Positions 1-7,990 of a DNA stretch of 64,000 nucleotides are shown here, piece after piece. The notes under the pieces are model-generated. The model was not told the origin of the DNA, ran no database searches, and saw only the letters and a list, made by a program, of their open reading frames with translations. The position numbers were made by a program, and so were the translations under genes. Source of the stretch: Candidatus Eremiobacterota bacterium (GTDB lineage: Bacteria; Vulcanimicrobiota; CADAWZ01; Ess09-12); the NCBI GenBank assembly GCA_031082125.1, contig JAVHLM010000011.1, positions 60,142 to 124,141 of the forward strand, given 5' to 3'. How positions within the stretch are numbered: the first letter of the stretch is position 1; every line of letters starts with the position of its first letter.

Positions 1-145
1 CCCCCCTGCCGCCCTTTACCCGGTACTGTGAATATACTCGAGCATGGCCTTCATGCGGAGTTCAATGTTCTCCGCTTTGTTCATTGCCTGCCCCCCTGCC
101 GCCCTTTACCCGGTACTGTGAATATACTCGAGCATGGCCTTCATG
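1..145. repeat. Exact 55-bp direct repeat at window edge (1-55 and 91-145)
   Basis: Bases 1-55 recur without mismatch at 91-145, a period of 90 bp. The second copy covers the last codons and stop of the ATP-grasp gene on the minus strand. The first copy carries the same last 12 codons and the same stop (16-18), in the same frame because 90 is a multiple of three. Between the copies a 22-codon reading frame (84 down to 16) begins MNKAENIELR. Either a real tandem duplication of the gene's 3' end extends beyond the window, or this is an assembly edge. An exact 55-base identity equals a common final k-mer size of short-read assemblers, so copy number is not trustworthy. Confidence 0.85.
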
Positions 146-1269
146 GTGTCCATGTCTTCAGATCTTATGATAAAGTAAGTGTCCCCCATTGCCGGGGCAA
201 AGAGGGACGGCATGGCGCCATCCTTCACCACGTGATTTCCCCAGGTCCTGAGCACATCCTCATGGGAGTGCACATAGTGCTTGCAGGCTTTTCTCCCGAT
301 ATAGCAGCAGTAATATTTCCTTGTATACCGCGCCTTGAACTCGCCCGTCATGATGAGGTTCGCCCACTCCCCGTAAATATCAATATCGGTGGCATAATTG
401 AACATGTCAGTGGTAAAGCCCCCGGGGGGGCGGACGTTCACTTCAAGCCCCATGAGCTTTCCATCCCTGTGGGTCCTGAAGTATTCCAGGTGGAAAAACC
501 TCTCCTTCACCCCGAAGGCCTTGAGGGTCTTTTTCCCTGCCTCCACGAGATCAGCGGGAATTGAGCGCAGGGAGTAGTAATAGACATGGTCTCCCTCCTG
601 TATCGCCTCCATGATTCCCTTGTTATAGACATGAGAGGTATAAAAGACGGGGTTCCCCTCCCTGTCGGCGAGGCCGTCAAAAGTGCAGGTATCGCCGAAG
701 ACATATTCCTCAATAAAGTATGAATTAGGGGGATTTGATGAGAAAAAGTGCTCAAGCTCCCCGTCATTGTTGATTCTTTTTGTATTCGATGCGCCCACGC
801 CATTATCGGGCTTCACCACCACGGGATATCCCGCTTCACTGAGGAACTCCTTCGCTTCGGGAAGGGTGGTGACGACCTTTCCCTTTGCCACATCGATGCC
901 CCCTGCCCTGTAAAGCTTCTTCATTCTTGATTTCAGCTTGATATCATTGATCTTGTCGGCTTTTATGCCGGGTATGTTGAAGTCGGTCCTGAGCTTCGCC
1001 TCCTTTTCGAGCCAGTACTCGTTATGGGAGTCAAGGCGGTCCACCTTCCCGTATTTATGGGTCACATAGGCCACGGCCCGGAGAAGACTGTCGTAAGACT
1101 CCATGGAATCGACTCTGTAGTACTCAGTAAGCGAAGAGACAGCGCCGTTCCCGAGGCGCTCAAAGGCCTCATCGGCGATTCCTATGATATTGGCTCCCCT
1201 TTTCTTGAGGGCGGCGCAGAAAAGATGGTACTGCGGCGGGAAGTGGGGGGAGAGGAATATCACGTTCAT
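106..1269 (-). CDS. ATP-grasp domain ligase-like protein
   Basis: 387-aa cytosolic protein of the ATP-grasp superfamily, which joins a carboxylate to an amine or thiol through an acyl-phosphate using ATP. Residues 1-110 form a Rossmann-like pre-ATP-grasp region. The ATP-binding lysine is in VVVKPDNGVGAS (about 151-161), the adenine-contacting stretch is FIEEYVFGD (185-193), and the metal-binding pair is in LEVNVRPPGG (275-284). The C-terminal 100 residues hold several cysteines. It lies 10 bp downstream of the ankyrin gene and is probably the last gene of a three-gene minus-strand operon. The substrate cannot be read from the sequence; carbamoyl-phosphate-synthase-like and peptide-ligase-like families both fit. 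The 3' end is duplicated at the window edge. Confidence 0.85.
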   Translation of the reverse strand: MNVIFLSPHFPPQYHLFCAALKKRGANIIGIADEAFERLGNGAVSSLTEYYRVDSMESYDSLLRAVAYVTHKYGKVDRLDSHNEYWLEKEAKLRTDFNIPGIKADKINDIKLKSRMKKLYRAGGIDVAKGKVVTTLPEAKEFLSEAGYPVVVKPDNGVGASNTKRINNDGELEHFFSSNPPNSYFIEEYVFGDTCTFDGLADREGNPVFYTSHVYNKGIMEAIQEGDHVYYYSLRSIPADLVEAGKKTLKAFGVKERFFHLEYFRTHRDGKLMGLEVNVRPPGGFTTDMFNYATDIDIYGEWANLIMTGEFKARYTRKYYCCYIGRKACKHYVHSHEDVLRTWGNHVVKDGAMPSLFAPAMGDTYFIIRSEDMDTMKAMLEYIHSTG

Positions 1270-1279
1270 TGCATCACCT

Positions 1280-2323
1280 CTAAAACCAGGCCCCTGTCAC
1301 TCGCAGGTAGTCGGCAATCTCGCTTTTCCCTGCCCCCACCACCGCGGTGAGAAGAGTCTGGCCGTCATTGTCCTTGGCGTTGATATCAGCGCCCTTGCCC
1401 ACGAGAAATTCCACGGCATCCTTCTTGTCACCAAGGGCTGCCTTGAAGATGGGCGACTTCCCTTCGTAGTCCTTGGCGTTCACATCGGCGCCGCCGGCGA
1501 GAAGGACCTCCGCCATATCGACACGCCCCTGCCCCACGGCAACGTGAAGAGGTGTTTTGCCTTCAAAATCCTGGGCATTGATATCGGCCCCATGGGAGAC
1601 AAGCTTCACGCACATTTCCCCCTTGCCCTCAAGGGCAACCCAGTGAAGGGGCGTCCTGCCCGTTGCATCCTGGTCGTCCAAGACAGCGCCCTTGGCAACA
1701 AGCATATCCACCAGATCTCCATGGGTGCCATGAGCGGCCCAATGAAGGGCCGTGGCGCCGTTCTTGTCCTGGTCCGTCACCGATGCGCCATGATCAAGGA
1801 GAAACATGGCAGCCTTGACTCTGCCATTGCAGGCGGCAAAGAGCATCGGTGTGAGACCGTCGCTGTTCTTGCCGCTGATGTCCGTTCCCTTTCCCAGAAG
1901 ATCGCCGAGGGCTCCCATGTCCTCTGACATTATCGCGTCGAAGATGGTTTTCTGTTTCTTCTTCACCGGCTCTATCATCTTTGTCTTTTTGTCTTCAACA
2001 GGTCTGGGCCGTGTCTGGCTTGCCACGGGAGGCTCCGGTAGAGCATTGATCCCGCCGACATCCTGGGCTTTCCTTGCCCCGGGATAGACAAGGGACCCAC
2101 CGGTGGACGATGTTTCCGTGAAGATCGAGGCTCCAGTGGCCTGTACTGTTGATGCCTTGGTGATAAGGTAGATCGGCAGGCTGCATACAGGCGCAAAAAA
2201 AGTGAAGATTGCCCACCCGAGGGCCTCACCTGCCGCCTTGTTTGATTTCACTGCGTCCTGGTATACCCACCATGCACCCACAGGGCCGCTCAAAATCCAC
2301 AGAACCGATAAGCACCCCTCCAT
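1280..2323 (-). CDS. Membrane-anchored ankyrin-repeat protein
   Basis: 347-aa protein. Two hydrophobic segments (about residues 4-20 and 36-55) anchor it to the membrane. A Pro/Thr/Lys-rich linker (about 60-125) leads to roughly seven ankyrin repeats (127-347) with the usual G-x-TPLH and V/I-N-A-x-D signatures, for example GKTPLHVAVGQG and GADVNAKD. Ankyrin repeats bind partner proteins; no catalytic domain is visible. The ATG follows GGGGGAGG by five bases. It sits between an unknown gene and the ATP-grasp gene with gaps of 14 and 10 bp, so the three are probably one transcript. It lacks the caspase domain found with ankyrin repeats at 51144-55891. Confidence 0.88.
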   Translation of the reverse strand: MEGCLSVLWILSGPVGAWWVYQDAVKSNKAAGEALGWAIFTFFAPVCSLPIYLITKASTVQATGASIFTETSSTGGSLVYPGARKAQDVGGINALPEPPVASQTRPRPVEDKKTKMIEPVKKKQKTIFDAIMSEDMGALGDLLGKGTDISGKNSDGLTPMLFAACNGRVKAAMFLLDHGASVTDQDKNGATALHWAAHGTHGDLVDMLVAKGAVLDDQDATGRTPLHWVALEGKGEMCVKLVSHGADINAQDFEGKTPLHVAVGQGRVDMAEVLLAGGADVNAKDYEGKSPIFKAALGDKKDAVEFLVGKGADINAKDNDGQTLLTAVVGAGKSEIADYLRVTGAWF

Positions 2324-2337
2324 ACGATCCTCCCCCT

Positions 2338-3036
2338 TTACACGGCCAATTCAAGCTTTGTCGTCACACGGCTCTCCACATGGGCATCCCCGCTGTCAAT
2401 AACGGTTGCCGTGGTCATATGAAAGCCCAGGAGCCTCCCCTGGCGGTGGGCAAAAAAGACTTTTCCCCCCGCCGTTATCTTTGCATGAGCGTTATCTCCC
2501 GCAGGCAGTGATGTTCCGGGGCAGGAGACCGCTATGACGGCGCACTCCAGATCGCCGATAGGCAGAAGGCCCTCATAGGTATATTCATAATCGAAGGTCA
2601 GGCTCCTTTTTTTCCCCCTGAGCTCCGACGGAGCGCCTGCAGGGAAGAGGACCTCGCCCGATCCTCTCCAGGAGTCGCCCGGGGAAAGGTCCCGCTCAGG
2701 AAAAGAGGGATAGACAAAGGGCAGCCTCACCGATGAGGCGATAATCTCGCCATTTTTTCTCATAGTGACCGTGAGGGTCTGCTCCGCCGGCCTGAGAGGT
2801 GTCGTCATGCTGTTCTTGGTGACGGAGCCCTCCCTTATGGAAAATTCTGCGTCAAAGGCATCGGGAGGGACCTCCCTTACTATTCTCTCCTCTATGAGCA
2901 TTTCCAGGCAGTATTCATGGGTCGCTGCCCGGTCGCCTTCCCGGACATGCTGCAGCGAGCTCGTCACAACGTGGTATTCCATCACCTCGTCCTTGCGGGG
3001 CTGGTAGGCAAGCCTTATGGTATCCTTCTCCGGCAC
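2338..3036 (-). CDS. Conserved-looking protein of unknown function (beta-rich)
   Basis: 232 aa from the chosen GTG start. I do not recognise the family. The sequence is rich in alternating hydrophobic and polar residues, and stretches such as LTVTMRKNGEII, LTFDYEYTYEGL and KITAGGKVFFA look like strands of a beta sheet, resembling lipocalin- or DUF4412-like exported binding folds, but no signal peptide is visible. A GTG at 3066 would add ten residues; GTG at 3036 is preferred because AGGAGGAG lies six bases upstream of it. It is the first gene of the operon with the ankyrin and ATP-grasp genes and lies just after the tandem terminators of the preceding gene. Confidence 0.7.
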   Translation of the reverse strand: MPEKDTIRLAYQPRKDEVMEYHVVTSSLQHVREGDRAATHEYCLEMLIEERIVREVPPDAFDAEFSIREGSVTKNSMTTPLRPAEQTLTVTMRKNGEIIASSVRLPFVYPSFPERDLSPGDSWRGSGEVLFPAGAPSELRGKKRSLTFDYEYTYEGLLPIGDLECAVIAVSCPGTSLPAGDNAHAKITAGGKVFFAHRQGRLLGFHMTTATVIDSGDAHVESRVTTKLELAV

Positions 3037-3091
3037 AGAGTACTCCTCCTGGTGGTTCAGAGGCACAGGGTCGTTTCACCCATAATTACAC

Positions 3092-3113
3092 AAAAAAGGA
3101 GAGGTTCCTCCCC
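3092..3113 (-). terminator. Second intrinsic terminator of a tandem pair
   Basis: Read on the minus strand: stem GGGGAG, loop GAAC, stem CTCTCC (one G-U pair), then six T. It directly follows the longer hairpin at 3123-3160, so the gene at 3184-3966 has two intrinsic terminators in series. Confidence 0.7.
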
Positions 3114-3160
3114 AAAAAAGATGGACAGCTCCCGCTCACGGCCGTGAGCGGGAGCTGTCC
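3114..3160 (-). terminator. Strong intrinsic terminator with a 38-bp perfect palindrome
   Basis: Bases 3123-3160 are a perfect 38-bp palindrome (arms GGACAGCTCCCGCTCACGG and its complement). On the minus strand it is followed by ATC and six T (3119-3114). It lies 23 bp after the stop of the gene at 3184-3966 and separates it from the operon that starts at 3036. Confidence 0.9.
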
Positions 3161-3183
3161 ACCCATGTGCGCCCTGAAGCTTC

Positions 3184-3966
3184 CTAGAAGAAGAAAGGCA
3201 TCATCATGAAGGGGAAAAAGCTCATGCCGCCCGAGCCGAACATGCTCATCATCGAGAGAAACTGAAATGCCTGGCGCTGCTCGATATACTGCTTCATACG
3301 GGGATCTTCCGTCTGGACTGCCTTCTCATCGGTCTTTCTGTCGGCGGCATTGTAGACCTGCTGATCGCCTGGATGGGGCAGGCCGTATTTGGCGACAGTA
3401 TGATCAAAGCTGTCCCTGCTGTAGCTCCCCAGGGCATAGGCCTCACGGGCATGGATCCCGAGTTCCGTTCCCTTCTGAGAATCGCCGAGTGCCTTGAAGG
3501 TCTGGAGGTTCACATACTCCTTCTCCCGCTCCGGCGAGAGCTTCATCTTCTCGGCCTCAGAGCGCGCTCTCACATCGACGTCCCTCATTATGCCCCTGAT
3601 CTGCTCCTGCATTTCAGGGTTCTGGCTCCTTATGGAGGAAAACACCTCGTCGCTTTTCTGGGAGAACTTTTTGGTGAGAAAACTGTTGTAATCGATATCG
3701 GCCCTGGCTTCATCAATGACGTCATCGCCCGACCTGGGACGGGGAGTATACTGGCTCGCGAACTCCTTGACCAGGTTGGGATGATATATTCCCGTTTCGC
3801 CGTCAGAGGTGCTGACGAACACATCGCTCGATTTCTCATCAACTCCAAGCTCCGTAGTGGCAGCTATCATGTTCCTCCCGTTGGAGCCTGTCACATAGAC
3901 CAGGTTTTCCATGGTGAGGTTCCTGGAATTTACGTAGAAATTAGGATTGTTCACCTGCTGTGCCAT
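3184..3966 (-). CDS. Unknown protein with hydrophobic Met/Phe tail
   Basis: 260 aa, family not recognised. The N-terminal part (1-75) is polar with likely beta strands (VYVTGSNGRNMIAATTEL, DVFVSTSDGETGIYH). The middle (about 75-225) is charged and mostly helical. The end is unusual: after a helix with AFQFLSMMSMF comes GSGGMSFFPFMMMPFFF, a hydrophobic run of Met, Phe and Pro that ends the protein. There is no signal peptide. It is a single-gene unit: a likely -10 box lies upstream at 4027-4032 and a double terminator follows. The start follows GAAAGGGG. The tail could be a membrane-associating or recognition sequence; that is inference only. Confidence 0.75.
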   Translation of the reverse strand: MAQQVNNPNFYVNSRNLTMENLVYVTGSNGRNMIAATTELGVDEKSSDVFVSTSDGETGIYHPNLVKEFASQYTPRPRSGDDVIDEARADIDYNSFLTKKFSQKSDEVFSSIRSQNPEMQEQIRGIMRDVDVRARSEAEKMKLSPEREKEYVNLQTFKALGDSQKGTELGIHAREAYALGSYSRDSFDHTVAKYGLPHPGDQQVYNAADRKTDEKAVQTEDPRMKQYIEQRQAFQFLSMMSMFGSGGMSFFPFMMMPFFF

Positions 3967-4026
3967 CTGGGAGATCCCCTTTCAATGATACTTTTAATGA
4001 TTACATTTTCTTGTGTCACTATTCTC

Positions 4027-4032
4027 ATTATA
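4027..4032 (-). promoter_or_regulatory. Probable -10 box for the gene at 3184-3966
   Basis: TATAAT on the minus strand within a 173-bp AT-rich gap (3967-4139), predicting a start near 4020 and a leader of about 50 nt. No good -35 hexamer is visible at 16-18 bp. The upstream part of the gap contains TTGTTAATAC and GTTAAAG, similar to GTTAA motifs found before both giant HD-GYP genes. Confidence 0.45.
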
Positions 4033-4139
4033 AAGGGCTTATATTTCCTAATCTTTAAGAAAGTATTAACAAAATATTGCCAGGGAGTTAAAGTTTCGTT
4101 TCAATTGTAAACTTTTTCCTTGCCTGCAGGCAGCCAGCC

Positions 4140-5231
4140 TCACTCATTCCAGGCCTCGGCGGAAAGCGCAAAGCGGACCATTGTTCCGGCCCCCGGGGCG
4201 CTCTCAATGCTTATCCGGGACCGGTGATGTCTCAGGATATGATCCACCAGGTAGAGGCCAAGGCCCATGCCCCTGCTTTCCCCGCTCCCCTGCGCGAATT
4301 TCTGGAAAAGCTTCTGCTGATCGGCGACAGTAATCCCCTTTCCCGTATCGGCCACCTCAACGGCCAGGCCCTTGCCCTCCCTCTCGGCCTTCACCGTGAT
4401 AGAGCCTCCGGGTGGGGTATGGTGGAGGGCATTCAGGACGAGGTTCTGGAAAACCTGCCTGATGCGGAGACTATCTCCGTAAACTTCCGCCCCGCGGGGA
4501 CATGAGAAAGTCAGGGCCACTTTCCCGAGACCTGATGCGATGCTGAAAGTGTGCTCCATCTCGCTGAAAAGGCTGGTGAGAGAAAAGGAAGCGAAGTGAT
4601 ACTTCAAGTGCCCCGCTTCAAGCTTTGAGAGGGTTATGATATTTTCGATGATAGAGAGCATTACTTCGCTTGAGTGGTGGATGATGTTGTTAAACTCAAG
4701 CTTCTCCGCCGATATGCCGCCGAACTGCGGGTTTCCAAGAAGAGCGGTAAAGCCGATTATGGAGGTGAGCGGTGTCTTGAGATCGTGGGTGAGCGTGGAG
4801 ACAAAGTCCTCCCTCATGACATCCATCTCTTCCGAGAGCCTGCTGCGCTCCATGGCATAGCGGATCGAACGGATCAGTGTCTCCCTTTTCAATGCCGATT
4901 TGGTGATAAAATCCTGGGCACCCATCTGCACAGCGGCAATGCCTGTCTTTTTACTGTCAAGGCCCGTGAGGATCACCACAGGGATTTTACGGGCTTTTTC
5001 AATAATGGCGCTGAGGGTCTCAAGCCCATCGCTGTCGGGAAGGGTCAGATCAAGAATCACAAGGTGGTAGAGAAGCACCGAGAGCCTCTCGCATGCATCG
5101 GCAAGTGTGCCCACCACATCAAGATTTATGACAAGATCGCCGTCCTGCCGCTCTCTGGTGTATTCCCTTATAAGTGCCACGTCAACGCTGCTGTCTTCCA
5201 CAAGAAGGACCTGCACTGAAGCGTATTCCAT
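4140..5231 (-). CDS. Hybrid sensor: receiver + histidine kinase
   Basis: 363-aa soluble protein. Receiver domain at 1-125 with acidic pair E12-D13, phosphoacceptor D61 in VILDLTLPD, Thr in VILTG and Lys in FITKS. A short coiled linker leads to HisKA with the phosphoacceptor H149 in THDLKTPLTS. The HATPase domain has N-box FQNLVLNALHH, G1 DTGKGI and G2 GMGLGLYL. All catalytic residues are present, so it should autophosphorylate and exchange phosphate with its own or another receiver. There is no sensor or DNA-binding domain. It is 27 bp downstream of a paralogue (5259-6359) in the same operon. The start follows GAGGTGAAAGT. Confidence 0.92.
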   Translation of the reverse strand: MEYASVQVLLVEDSSVDVALIREYTRERQDGDLVINLDVVGTLADACERLSVLLYHLVILDLTLPDSDGLETLSAIIEKARKIPVVILTGLDSKKTGIAAVQMGAQDFITKSALKRETLIRSIRYAMERSRLSEEMDVMREDFVSTLTHDLKTPLTSIIGFTALLGNPQFGGISAEKLEFNNIIHHSSEVMLSIIENIITLSKLEAGHLKYHFASFSLTSLFSEMEHTFSIASGLGKVALTFSCPRGAEVYGDSLRIRQVFQNLVLNALHHTPPGGSITVKAEREGKGLAVEVADTGKGITVADQQKLFQKFAQGSGESRGMGLGLYLVDHILRHHRSRISIESAPGAGTMVRFALSAEAWNE

Positions 5232-5258
5232 ACTTTCACCTCGCTGTCCGGGCTGCCG

Positions 5259-6359
5259 TTATTTCCCCTTTCCCCAGCCACCGGCCCCCGACCCCTTCTT
5301 CAGCGTGAACCTGAACTTCGTGCCCTGCCACGGGGCGCTTTCCATCTCAATACGGCCCCCATGGGCCTCGATTATGTACTTTACCGTGTAAAGGCCGAGC
5401 CCGGAGCCCCTCTTTTCCTTGCTGCCCTGGGTGAACTTCCTGAAAAGCCTCTCCTGCTCATCGGGCGGTATGCCGTATCCTGTGTCCGTCACCATGACAA
5501 GCACCTGATCGCCCTGCTCCTCGGCTGAAAGGGTGATGGTGCCTTCAGGGGGAGTATAGCGGAAAGCATTGCTCACCAGGTTGTAAAAAACCTGCCTTAT
5601 CCGTTCGAGATCAGCAGATACATAAAGGTGGGGAGGGCAGTCAACGACAAGCGCGGTGCCGCTCTGGAAGACCTGCGGCTCAAAGATTCTCTTAAGCTCT
5701 ATGAAAAGATTCTTCAGCAGAAAATCCTCAAAACGGTATCCCATGTCGCCCATCTCGATTCTCGCCGCGCTTTCGATATTGTTGATCAGCGCGAGCATGA
5801 GATCGCTTGAGAAGACGATGAGGCGGGCGAATTCTGCCTTTTCTTCAGAAATGTCGCCATAGAAAGGATCTTCAAGCATCGAGGCAAAACCCTTGATGGA
5901 AGTGAGGGACGTCTTGAGATCAAGCGAAAGGGAGTTGATGAAGCGCTCCTTCATCGAGCTGATCTCCTGTCTCATCCTCTGGCGCTCCAATGCATAAAAT
6001 ATGGAACGGACAAGCTCATCGCCGCCTGTCTTCCCCTTTACCAGGTAATCCTGTGCCCCCCTTCTCAGAGCCTCTATCGCAGCCTTCTCATCATCGATCC
6101 CGGTGAGCACTATGGCGGGAACTGCCTGTTCCTGAGAAAAAAAGAAACCGATGGTTTCAATGCCCTTGGAATCAGGGAGGGTCAGCTCAAGGAGCACCAG
6201 GTCGGCTTTTTTTCTGGAGAGCTTTGCAAATCCCTCGGAAAGGCTCTTCGCCCGGGAGAGGTGGAAGTCATTGCGGGAGCTGCTCAAAAGCTCACAGAGG
6301 TGATCGTAGTCCTCACCGTCGGCCTCAATGGCAAGTATCTTATAGGGGACTTTTTTCAT
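5259..6359 (-). CDS. Degenerate hybrid sensor lacking both phospho-sites
   Basis: 366 aa, same receiver-HisKA-HATPase layout as its downstream neighbour. The receiver phosphoacceptor position is Glu58 (DLVLLELTLPD) and the acidic pair is E-A rather than E-D. The HisKA histidine position is Leu146 (SLDLKTSLTS, codon CTT). In contrast the ATP-binding motifs are intact: N-box FYNLVSNAFRYTPP, G1 DTGYGIP, G2 GSGLGLYTV. Glu in place of the receiver Asp can mimic phosphorylation. It is probably a pseudokinase that regulates or heterodimerises with the intact kinase encoded next. Divergent from the efflux operon, with a dyad at 6418-6434 between them. A sequencing error is unlikely because two separate sites are changed. 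Confidence 0.9.
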   Translation of the reverse strand: MKKVPYKILAIEADGEDYDHLCELLSSSRNDFHLSRAKSLSEGFAKLSRKKADLVLLELTLPDSKGIETIGFFFSQEQAVPAIVLTGIDDEKAAIEALRRGAQDYLVKGKTGGDELVRSIFYALERQRMRQEISSMKERFINSLSLDLKTSLTSIKGFASMLEDPFYGDISEEKAEFARLIVFSSDLMLALINNIESAARIEMGDMGYRFEDFLLKNLFIELKRIFEPQVFQSGTALVVDCPPHLYVSADLERIRQVFYNLVSNAFRYTPPEGTITLSAEEQGDQVLVMVTDTGYGIPPDEQERLFRKFTQGSKEKRGSGLGLYTVKYIIEAHGGRIEMESAPWQGTKFRFTLKKGSGAGGWGKGK

Positions 6360-6412
6360 CGGTGCTCCGGAGGAAGCTCTCTCTTAATCCAGGTTATATT
6401 CGCACTTATATC

Positions 6413-6447
6413 CATTTTTCCTTGCGCGAAGGAATTTAGGAAAAATG
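6413..6447. promoter_or_regulatory. Nested inverted repeats between divergent operons
   Basis: An interrupted palindrome TTCCTT-GCGCG-AAGGAA (6418-6434) lies inside a wider inverted repeat, CATTTTTCC (6413-6421) and GGAAAAATG (6439-6447). It sits about 55 bp from the start of the degenerate kinase and 105 bp from the outer-membrane efflux gene. This is a plausible operator for one or both directions; no T tract makes it a terminator. Confidence 0.45.
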
Positions 6448-6551
6448 AGAGAATGTATAGAAATTTCGCAGAGATCCCGGCAGTTCATCAAAGCATCTCA
6501 AGACGCAAAGCGACACAATTTCAGATACAATCAGCTTTCAGGACATTTTTT

Positions 6552-7937
6552 ATGCAGAGAGTCATATGTTTCATAATTTTTTCGTGCCTGATAACTTTGA
6601 CGGCCTGCCAGGCCGCTGAAAAGCCGGGACCCCTCTCCTACAGCCTCACCCTTGACCAGGCTATCGACTATGCCCTGAAGGAAAACAGGACCTATGACAA
6701 TGCGAAGATGTCCATCAAGTCCGCTGAGCTGAGCTATCGTGCTGTGCAGAAGGAGTGGCTCCCCAAGTTTACCACCAATTACTCCTATGACAGGACCTTC
6801 AGCGACCTTACTTTCTCCGCATCGGCTCCGGATATAAATGATCCCAATTTGATGGATACCTACAGCATCTCCTTCCCCCAGGACAACTACATGTGGACTA
6901 CGTGGTTTTCCATGCCGCTCTTCTCGGCATCGCTCGATACGCAGGTAACCATCGCCAGGCTTGGCATCGACGTGGCCAAGGTGCGCCTTATCCAGGCGAA
7001 GAACGAGCTGGTGGCCAATATAAAGCTCTACTATTACACGGTGCTCAGGGACCAGAGATTCATCGAGTTTCTTTACCAGAACCTTAAAAGCTATGAAGAG
7101 CTTGAAAGGCTCAATGACCAGTATCACCGCCAGGGCCTGGTGGCGATGAACTCCGTGCTGGAGGCCCGCGTGGAGAAGGCCAACGCCGAGCAGGAGCTTG
7201 CCAACTCCATAAGGAACGCCGATGTCTCCCTTGCCACACTGAAAACCGCCATGTCCATGGACATCACCAGGAATATCACCATCGAGGACATGCCCGAGAA
7301 GGCTGTCTTTGATCTCACCTTTCTGCAGTGTATCGAAGCTGCAAAGAAACAGAACCCCGAGCTCATCGCTTTCCAGTTTCTCAAGAGCCAGGGAGAGCTT
7401 GCCGTGAAGCTGGAAAAAACGGAATATACCCCTTCGCTGAACCTTTCCGCCTATTATATGACCTACGGCGACACGCCGGGCATGCAGCCCGTTCCCGGCA
7501 TTCCCGGCAGCCTCCTCACGGGGATGCTGAGCCTCAACTGGATGTTTTTTGACTGGGGGAAAAAGGCCGACGAGGCAAAGATAAAGCAGGTCGAGCTCGA
7601 TCAGCTCAGAAACAATGAAAAGCTCACCTATGACAGGGTCGTGCTGAGGATAAAAGAGGCTTACAGCCAGCTCAGGACTGCGGAAAGAAATATGGAGACG
7701 GCAAAGATCGCCATCGTATCGGCAAGGGAGAACCTCAGGATCTCAAAGCTCCGTTATCAGCAGCAGGTGGCTCCCCAGAAAGAGGTCATAGATGCCCTCA
7801 CCAATCTGAAGAGGGCCGAATATAATTATCAATCAGCCTTCTATGCCTATCACATCGCCGTGGCGGGCCTTGATCAGGCCATGGGAAAAGACACGGCGAG
7901 GATCATAGAGAGCCAGAAAGGCGATGTGCGGAAGTGA
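6552..7937 (+). CDS. TolC-family outer-membrane efflux lipoprotein
   Basis: 461 aa from ATG 6552. The N-terminal hydrophobic stretch ends in LTAC (Cys19), a lipobox, so this is an OprM/NodT-like lipidated outer-membrane factor. The mature part has the two long helical repeats typical of the family (about 60-240 and 270-450), with conserved elements such as the alternating LNWMFFDWG segment and the final YNYQSAFYAYHIAVAGLDQAMG. It forms the trimeric exit duct for the following adaptor and ABC transporter genes. The frame is open upstream to 6261 but that part overlaps the divergent kinase. The signal sequence and AGGA nine bases upstream favour 6552. Confidence 0.92.
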   Translation: MQRVICFIIFSCLITLTACQAAEKPGPLSYSLTLDQAIDYALKENRTYDNAKMSIKSAELSYRAVQKEWLPKFTTNYSYDRTFSDLTFSASAPDINDPNLMDTYSISFPQDNYMWTTWFSMPLFSASLDTQVTIARLGIDVAKVRLIQAKNELVANIKLYYYTVLRDQRFIEFLYQNLKSYEELERLNDQYHRQGLVAMNSVLEARVEKANAEQELANSIRNADVSLATLKTAMSMDITRNITIEDMPEKAVFDLTFLQCIEAAKKQNPELIAFQFLKSQGELAVKLEKTEYTPSLNLSAYYMTYGDTPGMQPVPGIPGSLLTGMLSLNWMFFDWGKKADEAKIKQVELDQLRNNEKLTYDRVVLRIKEAYSQLRTAERNMETAKIAIVSARENLRISKLRYQQQVAPQKEVIDALTNLKRAEYNYQSAFYAYHIAVAGLDQAMGKDTARIIESQKGDVRK

Positions 7938-7990
7938 AGGCGCGGCAGCGGGCCGATCTCATGTGATAACTTAAACTCGAGAGGTTGACT

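Noticed and set aside
1-145. Direct repeat as an attachment site
   Set aside because: No integrase or tRNA lies nearby, and the exact 55-bp length at an edge fits an assembly or tandem-repeat cause better.
1184-1927. 247-codon plus-strand reading frame
   Set aside because: Antisense to the ankyrin and ATP-grasp genes; no motif or ribosome site.
4120-4135. Terminator at TGCCTGCAGGCA after the intact hybrid kinase
   Set aside because: The palindrome is short with no unpaired loop, and on the minus strand it is followed by A rather than T residues.
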